From: Paenibacillus kobensis NBRC 15729
Lineage (GTDB): Bacteria > Bacillota > Bacilli > Paenibacillales > Paenibacillaceae
NCBI RefSeq assembly: GCF_004000825.1
Contig: NZ_BILZ01000021.1
Location: forward strand, 1 to 64,000
Length of the DNA: 64,000 nucleotides
Direction: 5' to 3'
Shown piece by piece: positions 25,305-35,178 of the stretch. Under the pieces are notes generated by a model. That model saw nothing but the letters and a program-made list of their open reading frames with translations, was not told the DNA's origin and did no database searches. The translations under genes were made by a program, and so were the position numbers. How positions within the stretch are numbered: the first letter of the stretch is position 1; each line of letters opens with the position of its first letter.

Positions 25305-26639
25305 CTATTGCACTTGCAGAGGCCCCTTCTCGTTCCGAACAGGCCGCCCCACTGAATAATATTGCAGCTGCGTCCGCTCGACATCCTCTAACCGATATGC
25401 GTTGCGTCCGTCTACGAGGACAGAGCCTCTCATTAAACGTTCGACCTGCCCCAAATCGGCTTCCGTGAATTCCTCCCACTCCGTCAGCAGACAAAGCGCA
25501 TCGCATCCTTCTACAGTACTCCAGCGATCGGAACACCAGGTAATCCCCGTATCATCCCCGCCTCGGAAAGAACGTTGGAAATTGCTCTGGGCAACCGGAT
25601 CGTAAGCTTTCAGCAATGCCCCATCCTCCAGCAACTGCTGCATAATCTCATGGGCCGGCGCTTCACGAACATCGTCGGTGCCAGGCTTGAACGCCAATCC
25701 CCATATTCCGATTGTTCGGCCGCGCAAGCTTCCGAGCGAGTCCCGCAGTTTATAACGAACACCATTGCGCTGGAGCTTGTTCACTTCAATAACCGACTTC
25801 AGCAGCTTAAAATCATATTCGGCATGGCCCGCAATCTGGACGAGCGCATCCGTATCTTTCGGAAAGCATGACCCTCCGTAACCGATCCCCGCCTTCAAGA
25901 AGGCCGGTCCGATCCGGTTATCCATTCCCATGCCGGCTGCTACAGCCTCTACGTTAGCGCCTACCTTTTCACACAAGTTCGCAATTTCATTAATAAAGGA
26001 AATTTTGGTCGCCAGGAATGCATTGGACGCGTATTTGATCATCTCTGCGCTGTACAGATCGGTATGCACGATCTGCTCCGTCAACGGCCGGTGCAGCTGC
26101 TCCAGCACAGCCGCAGCATGTCGGCTCTTCGTGCCGATGACGATGCGATCCGGATTCATCGTATCTCGAATCGCAGAGCCTTCCCGCAGAAACTCCGGTA
26201 CCGACGCGACATCGAACGGTACGGCCGTCCTCTCCCGGATCCATCGTTCGACACGCTCGTTCGTACCGACAGGAACCGTGCTCTTGGTCACGATGACCGT
26301 GTAGCCGCTCAAGCAACCGCCTATCTCTGCTGCCGCCTCTTGAATAAAACCCAAGTTCGCCTCTCCGCTCGGCAATGGTGGCGTACCGACGGCAATAATA
26401 ACAATATCAGTGTCCCGAACCGCTTCATCGAGACGGGTGGTGAACCGCAGCCGGCCGGCTTCCCGGTTACGCGCAATCATTTCTTGCAGACCAGGTTCAT
26501 AGATCGGAACTTCACCATTGTTCAACTGATCGATCTTATTCGCAAGTTTATCCACACACGCTACTTCATGTCCAAGCTCAGCAAAGCAAGCGCCAGACAC
26601 GAGTCCAACATAACCAGTACCCACTATTGTTAACTTCAT
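25305..26639 (-). CDS. ugd: UDP-glucose 6-dehydrogenase
   Basis: NAD-dependent enzyme oxidising UDP-glucose to UDP-glucuronate, 444 residues. Rossmann motif GTGYVGLVSGACFAELGH is at the N-terminus and the catalytic Cys in GIGYGGSCFPKDTDAL near residue 260. The C-terminal UDP-binding domain contains GLAFKPGTDDVREAPA. It is the distal gene of the exopolysaccharide operon, 4 bases after manC, which points to glucuronate (or a derived uronic acid) in the polymer. Confidence 0.95.
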   Translation of the reverse strand: MKLTIVGTGYVGLVSGACFAELGHEVACVDKLANKIDQLNNGEVPIYEPGLQEMIARNREAGRLRFTTRLDEAVRDTDIVIIAVGTPPLPSGEANLGFIQEAAAEIGGCLSGYTVIVTKSTVPVGTNERVERWIRERTAVPFDVASVPEFLREGSAIRDTMNPDRIVIGTKSRHAAAVLEQLHRPLTEQIVHTDLYSAEMIKYASNAFLATKISFINEIANLCEKVGANVEAVAAGMGMDNRIGPAFLKAGIGYGGSCFPKDTDALVQIAGHAEYDFKLLKSVIEVNKLQRNGVRYKLRDSLGSLRGRTIGIWGLAFKPGTDDVREAPAHEIMQQLLEDGALLKAYDPVAQSNFQRSFRGGDDTGITWCSDRWSTVEGCDALCLLTEWEEFTEADLGQVERLMRGSVLVDGRNAYRLEDVERTQLQYYSVGRPVRNEKGPLQVQ

Positions 26640-26643
26640 TACA

Positions 26644-28041
26644 TTAAGCCTCCCTTCGTCTACTAGCCGAGACTACATATTTCGTTATAATGTTGTGCCA
26701 ATCCAGCTCCAATCGGACGATATCCTCTTCCACGAGCTCCTCGCCCGTCTGTACTTCGATCATCTCCAGATCCGTAATCGCGCGCACGCTATGCAGAATG
26801 TTCGGCTGAACGACGATGACGTCTCCCCGTTCGATGGTGCGCAGCTCTCCTGCGAGCACGATCTCTCCTCGTCCTGCCACTACGGTCCAGACCTCTTGCC
26901 GCTTGCGGTGATATTGATAGCTTAAGTTACAATCCGGAGAAATAAGAATGCGCTTCGTCAGCACTTGCCCGCCATCCGGATATTGAATATAGTCCAGCAC
27001 CCGATACCTGCCCCAGCGTCGCTCCTCATACATCGGACGCTGCTCCTGATGACGCATCACTTCTTTGATCCGGGGACTCGCCGCCTTGTCCGCCACTAGA
27101 ATCCCGTCGGGGCTCGCCGCTACAATAACGTTCGACAACCCCAGTACCGCTACCGGAATCTCCAGCTCATTAATCACATGCGCCGCCTGACAATCGTCTG
27201 ACAGAACCGCTTTGCCGACCCTGCTGCTTCCCATCTCTTCCGTTAGCGTGTTCCATGTCCCAAGGTCCTTCCAGCTGCCGTCGTACGGCAAAACCGAAAC
27301 CCGCTCCGCCCTCTCTACGATTTCGTAGTCGAAGCTGATCGCGGTCAGGCTCGCATACCGTTCATTCAACTGTTCATAGACAACCGGAAGTCCCCGGCTT
27401 CTGAGCTCCTGCATCATATAATCGAGCCGAAAAGCGAACACGCCGCAATTCCATAGCGCTCCCCGGCTAATCAGCTCGGCAGCCCGCTGCTCGGACGGCT
27501 TCTCTTCGAAATGCTCCGCTTCACAGTATTCCATGCCGCCATCCGGCGAGTTACGCGGAACAATGTAGCCGTATTTGGCAGAGGGATACGTCGGACGCAC
27601 TCCCAACAACCCAATATCCGCTCCCGTTATTTCAAGCATATGCTCCAGTTTCGAAATTTGGACAAAAAAACGGTCTTCGACAAACGGGTCAACCGGCAGG
27701 ACAACAACCGTTTCATCCGGAGCTGCTTCGCATACCGAGTGAAGGTATGCAGCCGCAAGCGCAATGGCCGGAAAAGTATCCCGGCGTTCCGGCTCGACAA
27801 TAATCGGCTGCCGCGTTCCTAACTGAGCCTTGATCACCTCAATCTGTGACTGGCTCGTTGCTACGTAAGCGCACTCGCTCAATCCCGCGCGGGTTAATTG
27901 CCCCCAGACACGCTGGACCATCGATTCATATTGCCCGGACTCCGTCTGAAGCAGCTTGAGAAACTGCTTCGACCGGGTATCGTTCGACAACGGCCAGAGC
28001 CGCTTGCCCGATCCGCCGGATAAGAGGACGATCTTCATCAT
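26644..28041 (-). CDS. manC: Mannose-1-phosphate guanylyltransferase / mannose-6-phosphate isomerase type II
   Basis: Cytosolic supplier of GDP-mannose, 465 residues. The N-terminal nucleotidyltransferase has LLSGGSGKRLWPLSNDTRSKQF and the FVEDRF/VGVRPTYPSAKYGYI blocks. The C-terminal cupin (about 355-450) has YQYHRKRQEVWTVVAGRGEI, corresponding to the metal-binding isomerase domain. AGGAG precedes two tandem ATG codons. It is between the flippase and ugd genes in the operon, so mannose or a derived sugar is a likely polymer component. Confidence 0.93.
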   Translation of the reverse strand: MMKIVLLSGGSGKRLWPLSNDTRSKQFLKLLQTESGQYESMVQRVWGQLTRAGLSECAYVATSQSQIEVIKAQLGTRQPIIVEPERRDTFPAIALAAAYLHSVCEAAPDETVVVLPVDPFVEDRFFVQISKLEHMLEITGADIGLLGVRPTYPSAKYGYIVPRNSPDGGMEYCEAEHFEEKPSEQRAAELISRGALWNCGVFAFRLDYMMQELRSRGLPVVYEQLNERYASLTAISFDYEIVERAERVSVLPYDGSWKDLGTWNTLTEEMGSSRVGKAVLSDDCQAAHVINELEIPVAVLGLSNVIVAASPDGILVADKAASPRIKEVMRHQEQRPMYEERRWGRYRVLDYIQYPDGGQVLTKRILISPDCNLSYQYHRKRQEVWTVVAGRGEIVLAGELRTIERGDVIVVQPNILHSVRAITDLEMIEVQTGEELVEEDIVRLELDWHNIITKYVVSASRRREA

Positions 28042-28050
28042 CGGATTCTC

Positions 28051-29490
28051 CTATTCGCTCAATCTAGTCTCCAACCGCTTGCGTGCTCTTGCCATGAGCT
28101 TCGTCCTGATTTGAAACTCGTTCAATACGACTAATGCGACCGCGTATACGGCCGCTCCCGTTGCAGCCTGTACAGCGAGTCCGAACGGCCCCCGCATGCC
28201 CGCAACCGGCAGCAATGCCAGCCCCATCATGAGCGCCGCCAGCAGAATCCGGGATAACGCTTGAAGCGAATAAGGAAGCCTGAACAATCGCTGCGTAATA
28301 TAAATATTAGCGGCCAACATCAGCGCCGAGGCGATCAACGAACTGACAGCCGCGCCTTTCAATCCGTATATCGGAATAAGCGTATAATGGAGCCCGATAT
28401 TCAATAGGATTCCAAGCGCTACCGGTACGACTTGCCAATAGGTCGTCCGGCCAAGCTGGTACGATACATCCGTATAATAGAGCTTGATTCCTTGCACCAG
28501 CATCATGAAAGAGATGATAGGAAGAATTGCAGCCAGTGAGCCGGCATAATGTTCCCCGAAAATAACTGCGGTCAGATTAGAAGACAGAAGCGTTATGCCC
28601 GTGACAGACGGAACGGCGATGAGCAGCAGCAGTTGATAATTATTGCTCATCTGTTCGCGCGCAGCATGCTCTCCTTGCTGTTCCAGCTTGCGGATAGCGA
28701 GCGGCAGCGCACTCAAGTTTACGACCATCATCAGCATCCCAACCGTCTGGAACGAAAAGTCGTAACCGGCCGCATACACCCCTGCATCCGCGTCGCTCAT
28801 CAGCCAGCCGATCATCAGCCTGTCGATGGACTGCATGACGTAAGCCATGCTTCCGCTTATCATCAAAGGCAATCCATATAGAAGGATTTGCGCCGCAAGC
28901 CGTTTATCGTATGGCGCGCCCTTGATCCCCTTCCATTCCGAGCTGAATAGAAGATTGGCGGCCGCCGTTCCCGCTGCAATACCGTATAGAAGGCCGGTTT
29001 CACCGTATCCTGCCTCAATAAACAGAACACTCAGCGCGACAATCAACACCGATTTGACCGTTGCCATGATCCCGAATCGAACGGGCTGCAAATTCGAGCG
29101 CTGGAGCGCTTGCGACAGCTCGAACCAGGCGCTCGTCCAGAGCAGGAGAAGCGCACAAGCCAGTTCCGTCAGCCGGATACCGGTCACAAGGAGCAGTACC
29201 GCCCCCACTCCCGCGGACAATAGACACATGCCAACATAACCGGCGGCAACGGTACGCAGCAGCCTGCGGTATTGGGATTCATCACCCGCATATTTAGGCA
29301 CGAAGCGAATCAAACCCAACCGGAACCATTGATACAGCAAGGCACTTGCCACACTTACATAAATAAGAACCGTCGCGTACCTTCCATACTCATCCGGATA
29401 CAGCAGATGAGTGTAGAGGAACAGCGAGACAAAGCCGATCGATCCCGTAACCAGCTTGGCTAACAAATAAAGAAGCCCATGTTTAATCAT
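28051..29490 (-). CDS. Polysaccharide flippase (Wzx/MOP family)
   Basis: Polytopic membrane protein of 479 residues and twelve to fourteen helices, starting MIKHGLLYLLAKLVTGSIGF, the typical entry of MOP-superfamily oligosaccharide flippases. It would move undecaprenyl-linked repeat units to the outer membrane face for polymerisation. It overlaps the preceding GT4 gene by 4 bases (translational coupling). Confidence 0.92.
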   Translation of the reverse strand: MIKHGLLYLLAKLVTGSIGFVSLFLYTHLLYPDEYGRYATVLIYVSVASALLYQWFRLGLIRFVPKYAGDESQYRRLLRTVAAGYVGMCLLSAGVGAVLLLVTGIRLTELACALLLLWTSAWFELSQALQRSNLQPVRFGIMATVKSVLIVALSVLFIEAGYGETGLLYGIAAGTAAANLLFSSEWKGIKGAPYDKRLAAQILLYGLPLMISGSMAYVMQSIDRLMIGWLMSDADAGVYAAGYDFSFQTVGMLMMVVNLSALPLAIRKLEQQGEHAAREQMSNNYQLLLLIAVPSVTGITLLSSNLTAVIFGEHYAGSLAAILPIISFMMLVQGIKLYYTDVSYQLGRTTYWQVVPVALGILLNIGLHYTLIPIYGLKGAAVSSLIASALMLAANIYITQRLFRLPYSLQALSRILLAALMMGLALLPVAGMRGPFGLAVQAATGAAVYAVALVVLNEFQIRTKLMARARKRLETRLSE

Positions 29491-30626
29491 GCTTGATCCC
29501 TTGCTTCGTGCACCAATTGCTTCTGCGCGCCAACTCCAAGCAATTGCTCATAGATGTCTTCGACCTGCCTTGCCACCCCGCGCATGTCGCAATGCTCCAG
29601 CACGTTGCGGTGCCCTTGTTCCGCCAGCTCGCGGTGAGGGACCTGGCCATTGATCCAGCGCTCGATGCATGCGGCCAATTGCTCCGCGTTCCCGTCCTCT
29701 ACAACGAGACCGCCTCCGGTCAGCTCTACAATCTCCGGCGCGCCGCCGGAATCCGATACGATGACCGGCGTCTGTGCCAGCATCGATTCGATAATGACCC
29801 GGCCGAACGGTTCATTCCGCGAGAAATTGATCGTAATATCGCACTTGCTCATCAATTCAACCGGCCGGTCCGTATAACCATAAAATACGACTTGCTCTGC
29901 CAACCCGTACGCTTCCACCTTCCTCCTCAGTTCCTCGTAATAGGAAGCGGAGCCGTCAACCGCCGTGTCCCCGACGATGAGCAGCCGGCAATTTCGAATG
30001 CCGCGTGCACCCAAGTGATGCAGAGCCTCGATCGCGTAGTCGTACCTTTTCCACTCCACGATTCGTCCGAACATGCCGAGCAGCAGTACGCCATCCTCCA
30101 TGAACGTTCTCGTCTTCGTCACTTCGGTCAGCCGGTCGACGCCATTATAGACGACGCTCGTCCTTCCGCTGTGCAAAGACCGTTGAACGAAACGGGATAT
30201 GCAGATGACCCGGTCGAATAACACCGGCAGCACCTTCGTATACATCCCGGATTCATGATGATCGCGATTGTGCCAAATGAGCTTAGCCGAGGTCAGCAGG
30301 CGGAGCGGCCCTGCGAACCATGGCGCTCTCCAGCCATTCGCGTGAACGATATCGATACCCCGGCTCCGGACGAACACCCCGATCTTCCAGACGTTCGCAA
30401 GATAGCGCCAGCCCAACTTTGTCTTCACGCTATCCAGCTTGATCGGAACATGCTCGAACGGCACCCGGATTTCGTTCAGAAATGAGGTGTCCGCCGGACA
30501 AAGCAGGAACACCTTATGTCTTGCCGGATCCAGATAGTTGATCAGATGAATCAGACTTTGCTCCGCTCCGCCCTTCTTATCGGAATGGGTGGCGAATAAG
30601 ACGCGTACAATATCTGGCCTAGTCAT
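29487..30626 (-). CDS. Glycosyltransferase family 4
   Basis: GT-B fold enzyme of 379 residues. N-terminal FATHSDKKGGAEQSLIHLIN is the acceptor-side start. The C-terminal donor domain has GMFGRIVEWKRYDYAIEALH and the EX7E-type motif region FSRNEPFGRVIIESMLAQTPVI. It adds a sugar from a nucleotide donor to the lipid-linked repeat unit; the sugar is not predictable. Four-base overlaps with both neighbours indicate tight coupling. Confidence 0.93.
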   Translation of the reverse strand: MTRPDIVRVLFATHSDKKGGAEQSLIHLINYLDPARHKVFLLCPADTSFLNEIRVPFEHVPIKLDSVKTKLGWRYLANVWKIGVFVRSRGIDIVHANGWRAPWFAGPLRLLTSAKLIWHNRDHHESGMYTKVLPVLFDRVICISRFVQRSLHSGRTSVVYNGVDRLTEVTKTRTFMEDGVLLLGMFGRIVEWKRYDYAIEALHHLGARGIRNCRLLIVGDTAVDGSASYYEELRRKVEAYGLAEQVVFYGYTDRPVELMSKCDITINFSRNEPFGRVIIESMLAQTPVIVSDSGGAPEIVELTGGGLVVEDGNAEQLAACIERWINGQVPHRELAEQGHRNVLEHCDMRGVARQVEDIYEQLLGVGAQKQLVHEARDQA

Positions 30627-31807
30627 TCCTGTCTCCCTTCACCATCTGCAAGCGGGTGCAGCGAACGGATAAATTCATCGATTCTCTGCCTCTGATTGTA
30701 TTGCGACTTGATGTACTGCTGCGACGCAGCCAACAGTTCCGCTCGCCTGTCTTCCCTTGCGTGAAGCTCATCGAGCTTCTCGACGAACTGTTCCGGGTCG
30801 TCAGCTACCGCAATATGCTCCCCGTCGACAAGCCCGGTGCCTTCGCAGCCGATGGTGGTCGATACAACCGGCAATCCGTGCTGGATCGCTTCGATTGTTT
30901 TTAATTTGACGCCTGCTCCGTTACGCATCGGATTGACGAATAAGCATCCCATCTCGTAGATGCTCTCCAAGCTTTCCGGCGTATCGAACACTTCCACCCG
31001 CTCCAAATCGAACTTGTGTAGCCAATCCAATGACTGCTTCCTGCTGTTCCCTGCGATAACGAAACGGTATTCCGGCCGGTGCAGCATGCGCGGATGCACG
31101 TGCTGCAAGTACCATTCAATGGCCTCCCGGTTGTTCGGCATAAATAACGATCCGACGAAGACAACAGCCCGCGCATGAGGACGAAAGGCTGCGAACCGGT
31201 CCAACTCGACAGGCGGAGGCAAGAACATGCTCCGTTTGCCGGGATGGGCATGATGAAATTTCTCGTACTCTTTGCTCGATATAAACATGTAATGATCGAT
31301 ATTGCGTAATACATGACGGCGAAGCCAACTGAACTTGATGCTTTCGGAATAGTAATACAGCTTGTGGAGCCAATTGCCCGTACTTCTAGCCAGCGCCTGG
31401 AAATAAACGACTTCATCGTTATGCACCCGAAGCAGCAGCTTCGTCCCGCTCTGCCTCACGGCGGAGTTACTGGCGATCGGATACGTCGCTTCACCTTCCA
31501 GAATGACGTAATCGTACGGACCGCCCGTTATTTCGGCGAACCGCAAAGGGTCGCGCTTGGCAACCTGATAAGGGGTCGGCGCAAGTAATTTCACCAGCTT
31601 CGATGACGCTGGGACAATCGTCACTTCCGCTGCGTAACGCTTCACGACAGCCAGTTCATCCGCAGTCGGCTGCTGCTGATTGCCGCATACGAGCACATGA
31701 ATGCGCATGCCAAGAGCGTGTAAGGCCATAATCCTTCCCCATGTATCGACCCTCCCGCCATGATTGGCCGGGTAGGGGAAGTCACTGCAGACGATTAGAA
31801 CGTTCAA
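30623..31807 (-). CDS. Glycosyltransferase family 4 (TuaC/WcaC-like)
   Basis: GT-B glycosyltransferase of about 394 residues. N-terminal LNVLIVCSDFPYPANHGGRV, and C-terminal NPMRNGAGVKLKTIEAIQHG then PVVSTTIGCEGTGL typical of the family. I place the start at the TTG at 31805-31807, which has GAGGG 7-8 bases upstream and matches the expected N-terminus. An in-frame ATG 9 codons earlier abuts a GAGAGG. The gene overlaps the upstream polymerase gene by about 26 bases. Confidence 0.9.
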   Translation of the reverse strand: MNVLIVCSDFPYPANHGGRVDTWGRIMALHALGMRIHVLVCGNQQQPTADELAVVKRYAAEVTIVPASSKLVKLLAPTPYQVAKRDPLRFAEITGGPYDYVILEGEATYPIASNSAVRQSGTKLLLRVHNDEVVYFQALARSTGNWLHKLYYYSESIKFSWLRRHVLRNIDHYMFISSKEYEKFHHAHPGKRSMFLPPPVELDRFAAFRPHARAVVFVGSLFMPNNREAIEWYLQHVHPRMLHRPEYRFVIAGNSRKQSLDWLHKFDLERVEVFDTPESLESIYEMGCLFVNPMRNGAGVKLKTIEAIQHGLPVVSTTIGCEGTGLVDGEHIAVADDPEQFVEKLDELHAREDRRAELLAASQQYIKSQYNQRQRIDEFIRSLHPLADGEGRQE

Positions 31808-33188
31808 ACCGATCCCTCTTTTGCCTAGCAGCATCCTCTCGAATTGAAGATACGCCAATGAATGTAAAGAAAAGCCACACCTCGTATTTGATATCTAGCG
31901 AGATGAATAATAGAGACAGCAGTATAAATATGAACGCGGCCATCAACACGACGCTCGGACCAATATGCGCACGCGTCCAGCGGAACAAATGCGTGAAGAA
32001 CAGCAGCGCTCCCGCTCCGCCGTACATGATCCACTGGAAGAATCCGGATTTGACGCCTAGATTTTTGTCGGAATCCGCATAGGTGGCAAGCTCTGTCGTA
32101 TTGATGCTTGTGTAGCCCATCAAAGTGTTGAACATGCTGCCCATCCAATCAATGGCCGTGTCCAAGTAGGTATTAAAATAAATCACGAATGCCCCTGTTC
32201 CAACGCCGAACGGGTGATGGAGCACCGTAATGACCGCGATTAGAACCGTTCCAAGCCTTGTGTAGAGAGAAGTATAATTCTGCATATCGTTCTGCAGCGA
32301 GCTGATGACGCCTCCCGACAAATACTTAAAGGCGAAATAGGCGCCGCTTCCGATAACAACAAGCATAACGATGTTGCGGGCACGCCGAATATCCAGCATC
32401 CGGAGCATCATAATGATGACCGTAAGGAACAGTACGATCAGAAACCCTTTCGAAGACGTCACCGCTGCATACAGTCCAACTCCCGCCACGACCCCTATAT
32501 TCGCTAATTGACGGCCTAGCCTGTGAAGCTTCCGCGACAGCTCGAGCAGCACCGCTCCGAACACGACCATGATCGTTCCGGTCGTACTGCTCTCGGAGGT
32601 TAACAGCCGCACCCGCCAATAGGGATTCGGACTGGAGTGAAGGAACGTAAGCGCACGAGGAATCGTCGCCAGCTCCACGAGCATAACCGCCATCAGAAAC
32701 AGAAACACCATCCAGAACGCCCGGTGCAGGACGCCCAGCATCGATGCGCGGTGAAGCACTCTGTGCATATGCCTGACATACAGAAGGATAAGCAGGAAGT
32801 AGATGAGCACCTTGATCGCTTTCACTAGCAGCTTCTCACTGCCCAGCGCGAAGTTGGCCTGCATATATTGGACCATTACGTACGTTAAGCTAACGAAAGC
32901 AAGATAGAGCACGAACAGGAGCATATTTTTCTGCATGCCGGTTTCGAGTCTTAGCTTCTTGCTGCGAAGCAAGAGATGAACCTCACTCGCCGCAAATACG
33001 GGCATCATCATAATGATAGGCGTACGCCCGATTTCGCCGATCATATTTTTCAGCGGGAAGTCCTGATAGATGGTTAGCAGCAGCAGAAAGCACAAATACG
33101 CCCAGCACAGAAAAGCTTCTTGTCTCGAGCTGCCTCGACCGTCCCTTGGAGCAAAGCCGGTTCCCGGGTGTGCGGCTACGTTTCCCAT
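31782..33188 (-). CDS. O-antigen polymerase/ligase-like membrane protein
   Basis: A 468-residue protein with about eleven to twelve membrane helices and a large extracytoplasmic loop (about 305-390, containing HHPFGVGTGAFVIYFNTYLD), the topology of Wzy polymerases and WaaL-type O-antigen ligases (PF04932-like). In this operon it is the natural candidate for Wzy polymerase. Its N-terminus overlaps the preceding GT4 gene by 13 bases, consistent with translational coupling. Sequence of such proteins is poorly conserved, so the call rests on topology and context. Confidence 0.8.
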   Translation of the reverse strand: MGNVAAHPGTGFAPRDGRGSSRQEAFLCWAYLCFLLLLTIYQDFPLKNMIGEIGRTPIIMMMPVFAASEVHLLLRSKKLRLETGMQKNMLLFVLYLAFVSLTYVMVQYMQANFALGSEKLLVKAIKVLIYFLLILLYVRHMHRVLHRASMLGVLHRAFWMVFLFLMAVMLVELATIPRALTFLHSSPNPYWRVRLLTSESSTTGTIMVVFGAVLLELSRKLHRLGRQLANIGVVAGVGLYAAVTSSKGFLIVLFLTVIIMMLRMLDIRRARNIVMLVVIGSGAYFAFKYLSGGVISSLQNDMQNYTSLYTRLGTVLIAVITVLHHPFGVGTGAFVIYFNTYLDTAIDWMGSMFNTLMGYTSINTTELATYADSDKNLGVKSGFFQWIMYGGAGALLFFTHLFRWTRAHIGPSVVLMAAFIFILLSLLFISLDIKYEVWLFFTFIGVSSIREDAARQKRDRFERSNRLQ

Positions 33189-34285
33189 ACCATATCGCTC
33201 GTTCTTTCGAGATTGTCGTCCAGCAGCCGCTCATAGGCAGCCTCGATCTCGCGGTTCATGCGTGCCGCCGTAAATTTCTCAAGGTAAATCTGCCTTCCCC
33301 GCGCGCCCATTCGCTCCAATTCATGCTTGTTAAGCGATTCTATGATCGCTTTCAGTTCGTCGGGACGGTCCGGATCGAAGACGTACCCGTTCACTCCGTG
33401 TCGGATCAGCTCGGGCAGCGCAGCCCGGTTGCTGCAAATAACCGGCTTGCTGTTGCGCATCGCCTCGACAGCTACAAGTCCGAACCCTTCCCAGCGCGAA
33501 GGAACGATGACCGCATCGCACATCGAATAGTAACGGTCGATCTCGCTGTGCTTAATCCAGCCTAAGTCGACGACGAACTCCGGAATATCGATGCTCTGAT
33601 CGCCCAGAATGCTACCGCCGGCTGTATGCAAGGTAACGTGGGGGAACTTGTGCGTGCGGAACTGGTCCGTTAGGATATCCAGTCCTTTGGCTTTATCGTA
33701 ACGGCCGATATACAGCAGATTGATCGTTCCGGTATCGAATTGTTCGGCCGGCCATACGCCCCCGCTTCCGTCAGGGACGCCGCTATAAATTAATACCGAG
33801 CGTTCGGCCGGTATCCCGTGCTTCATCGATGTCTGGAGCTCATGTCCGGAAATATTAATAATAAGATCGGTACGCGCAGCCAATACCCGCTCGATCAACC
33901 CGTACAATCGCTTCTTATAGCCGGAAACGTCCATAATAAACGGCCATCCATGCGCACAATAGATGACCTTGAACTCGTATTCCCTGCGGACAAACAATAA
34001 AGCGCGTGTTAACAGGCCTGCGAACGTGCTGTGGAGATGTACGATATCGGGCTTAATTCGCTCGATCTCGCGATTGATCTGTTTCATGGCGCGGATAAAA
34101 TATTTCGGATGCCGGCGGTAATCGTAATACCGTACCCGGTCCTCTTCAATCTGCCAATCACAGTGGCTGTTGTACCGACTCAGCAGTACATGCACGTCGT
34201 GCCGACTGGATTGATACTGCACGATCTCATTCAGGTACGTGGCGATTCCGCCATTCACGTATTCTCCAATATGCAGAATCCTCAT
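33176..34285 (-). CDS. Glycosyltransferase family 4
   Basis: GT-B enzyme of 369 residues starting MRILHIGEYVNGGIATYLNE. The donor-site region is CDAVIVPSRWEGFGLVAVEA followed by MRNSKPVICSNRAALPELI, with the canonical E...E spacing. It is the third GT4 of the exopolysaccharide operon, next to the priming transferase, so it may add an early sugar. Confidence 0.93.
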   Translation of the reverse strand: MRILHIGEYVNGGIATYLNEIVQYQSSRHDVHVLLSRYNSHCDWQIEEDRVRYYDYRRHPKYFIRAMKQINREIERIKPDIVHLHSTFAGLLTRALLFVRREYEFKVIYCAHGWPFIMDVSGYKKRLYGLIERVLAARTDLIINISGHELQTSMKHGIPAERSVLIYSGVPDGSGGVWPAEQFDTGTINLLYIGRYDKAKGLDILTDQFRTHKFPHVTLHTAGGSILGDQSIDIPEFVVDLGWIKHSEIDRYYSMCDAVIVPSRWEGFGLVAVEAMRNSKPVICSNRAALPELIRHGVNGYVFDPDRPDELKAIIESLNKHELERMGARGRQIYLEKFTAARMNREIEAAYERLLDDNLERTSDMVWET

Positions 34286-34344
34286 CGATTCATGCTCCTG
34301 TCCTGCCGGATTCGATTGCTGGATCGAACATTCATTCGATTCGA

Positions 34345-35061
34345 TTAATAGGCGCTGTTCGGCAAGATAAACACTTTTACCGTCTTCAGTAATATTTTGA
34401 AATCAAACCATATGCTGCGCTTACGAATGTAAACCAAATCAAGCTCTACCATTTGCTCAAAGCTCAGATCGTTGCGTCCGCTGACCTGCCATAGTCCCGT
34501 ACAGCCCGGAATAACGTCGAGCCGCCTCTTGTGGTGATTGCTGTATTGTTCAACTTCTCTCGGCAGAGGAGGCCTTGGACCGACCAGGCTCATCTCGCCC
34601 CTAAGGACGTTGACCAGCTGCGGCAATTCGTCAATGCTTGTCTTGCGAATGAAACGGCCGATGCCCGTAATGCGCGGATCGCTTTTCATTTTGAACATGG
34701 ACCCTTGAATCTCGTTGTGCTTCAGCAGCTCTTCCAGCCGATTCTCTGCATCGGGCACCATAGAACGGAACTTGAACATTCGAAATTCCTTCCCATTCTT
34801 GCCGACACGCGTCTGGCAGAAGATGACTTGCCCTCTCGGACTCTCCAGCTTGATTAATAGAACGGCAACGGTCAAGATTGGCAGAAGAAGCAAAAGTCCG
34901 ATTATAGCGCCTCCGACATCCATCACTCTCTTCATCGTCTCATAGACTGCCTTCCGTTCGCACCGATCCTGCTGCCCGGCCTCTAATTCATAGTCGAGCG
35001 GCATGCCCTGTTCCCTATCTGTATTCACAAACTGCACTTCGTCACGGCCGACCGGCAACAT
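34345..35061 (-). CDS. Priming sugar transferase (polyprenyl-phosphate glycosyl-1-phosphate transferase)
   Basis: Short-type phosphoglycosyltransferase of 238 residues. One N-terminal hydrophobic segment (about 49-70, [20 protein letters not shown]) precedes the catalytic domain. Visible motifs are [24 protein letters not shown] with the Asp-Glu catalytic pair, [14 protein letters not shown] and [14 protein letters not shown]. It would load the first sugar-phosphate on undecaprenyl phosphate. AGGAGGG sits 8 bases before the ATG. It is the first exopolysaccharide gene of the minus-strand run; mobA lies 117 bases upstream. Confidence 0.94.
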   Translation of the reverse strand: MLPVGRDEVQFVNTDREQGMPLDYELEAGQQDRCERKAVYETMKRVMDVGGAIIGLLLLLPILTVAVLLIKLESPRGQVIFCQTRVGKNGKEFRMFKFRSMVPDAENRLEELLKHNEIQGSMFKMKSDPRITGIGRFIRKTSIDELPQLVNVLRGEMSLVGPRPPLPREVEQYSNHHKRRLDVIPGCTGLWQVSGRNDLSFEQMVELDLVYIRKRSIWFDFKILLKTVKVFILPNSAY

Positions 35062-35178
35062 CCGTATACCCTCCTGATTTAGCTAAGCCTCAAACTCTAT
35101 AGGATAAAATCTTGTACGAGAATGTGCCTTATGTGTCCTAATTAAGCGCAGCTCGTAATGGTTTATCGCGTCCCAGCG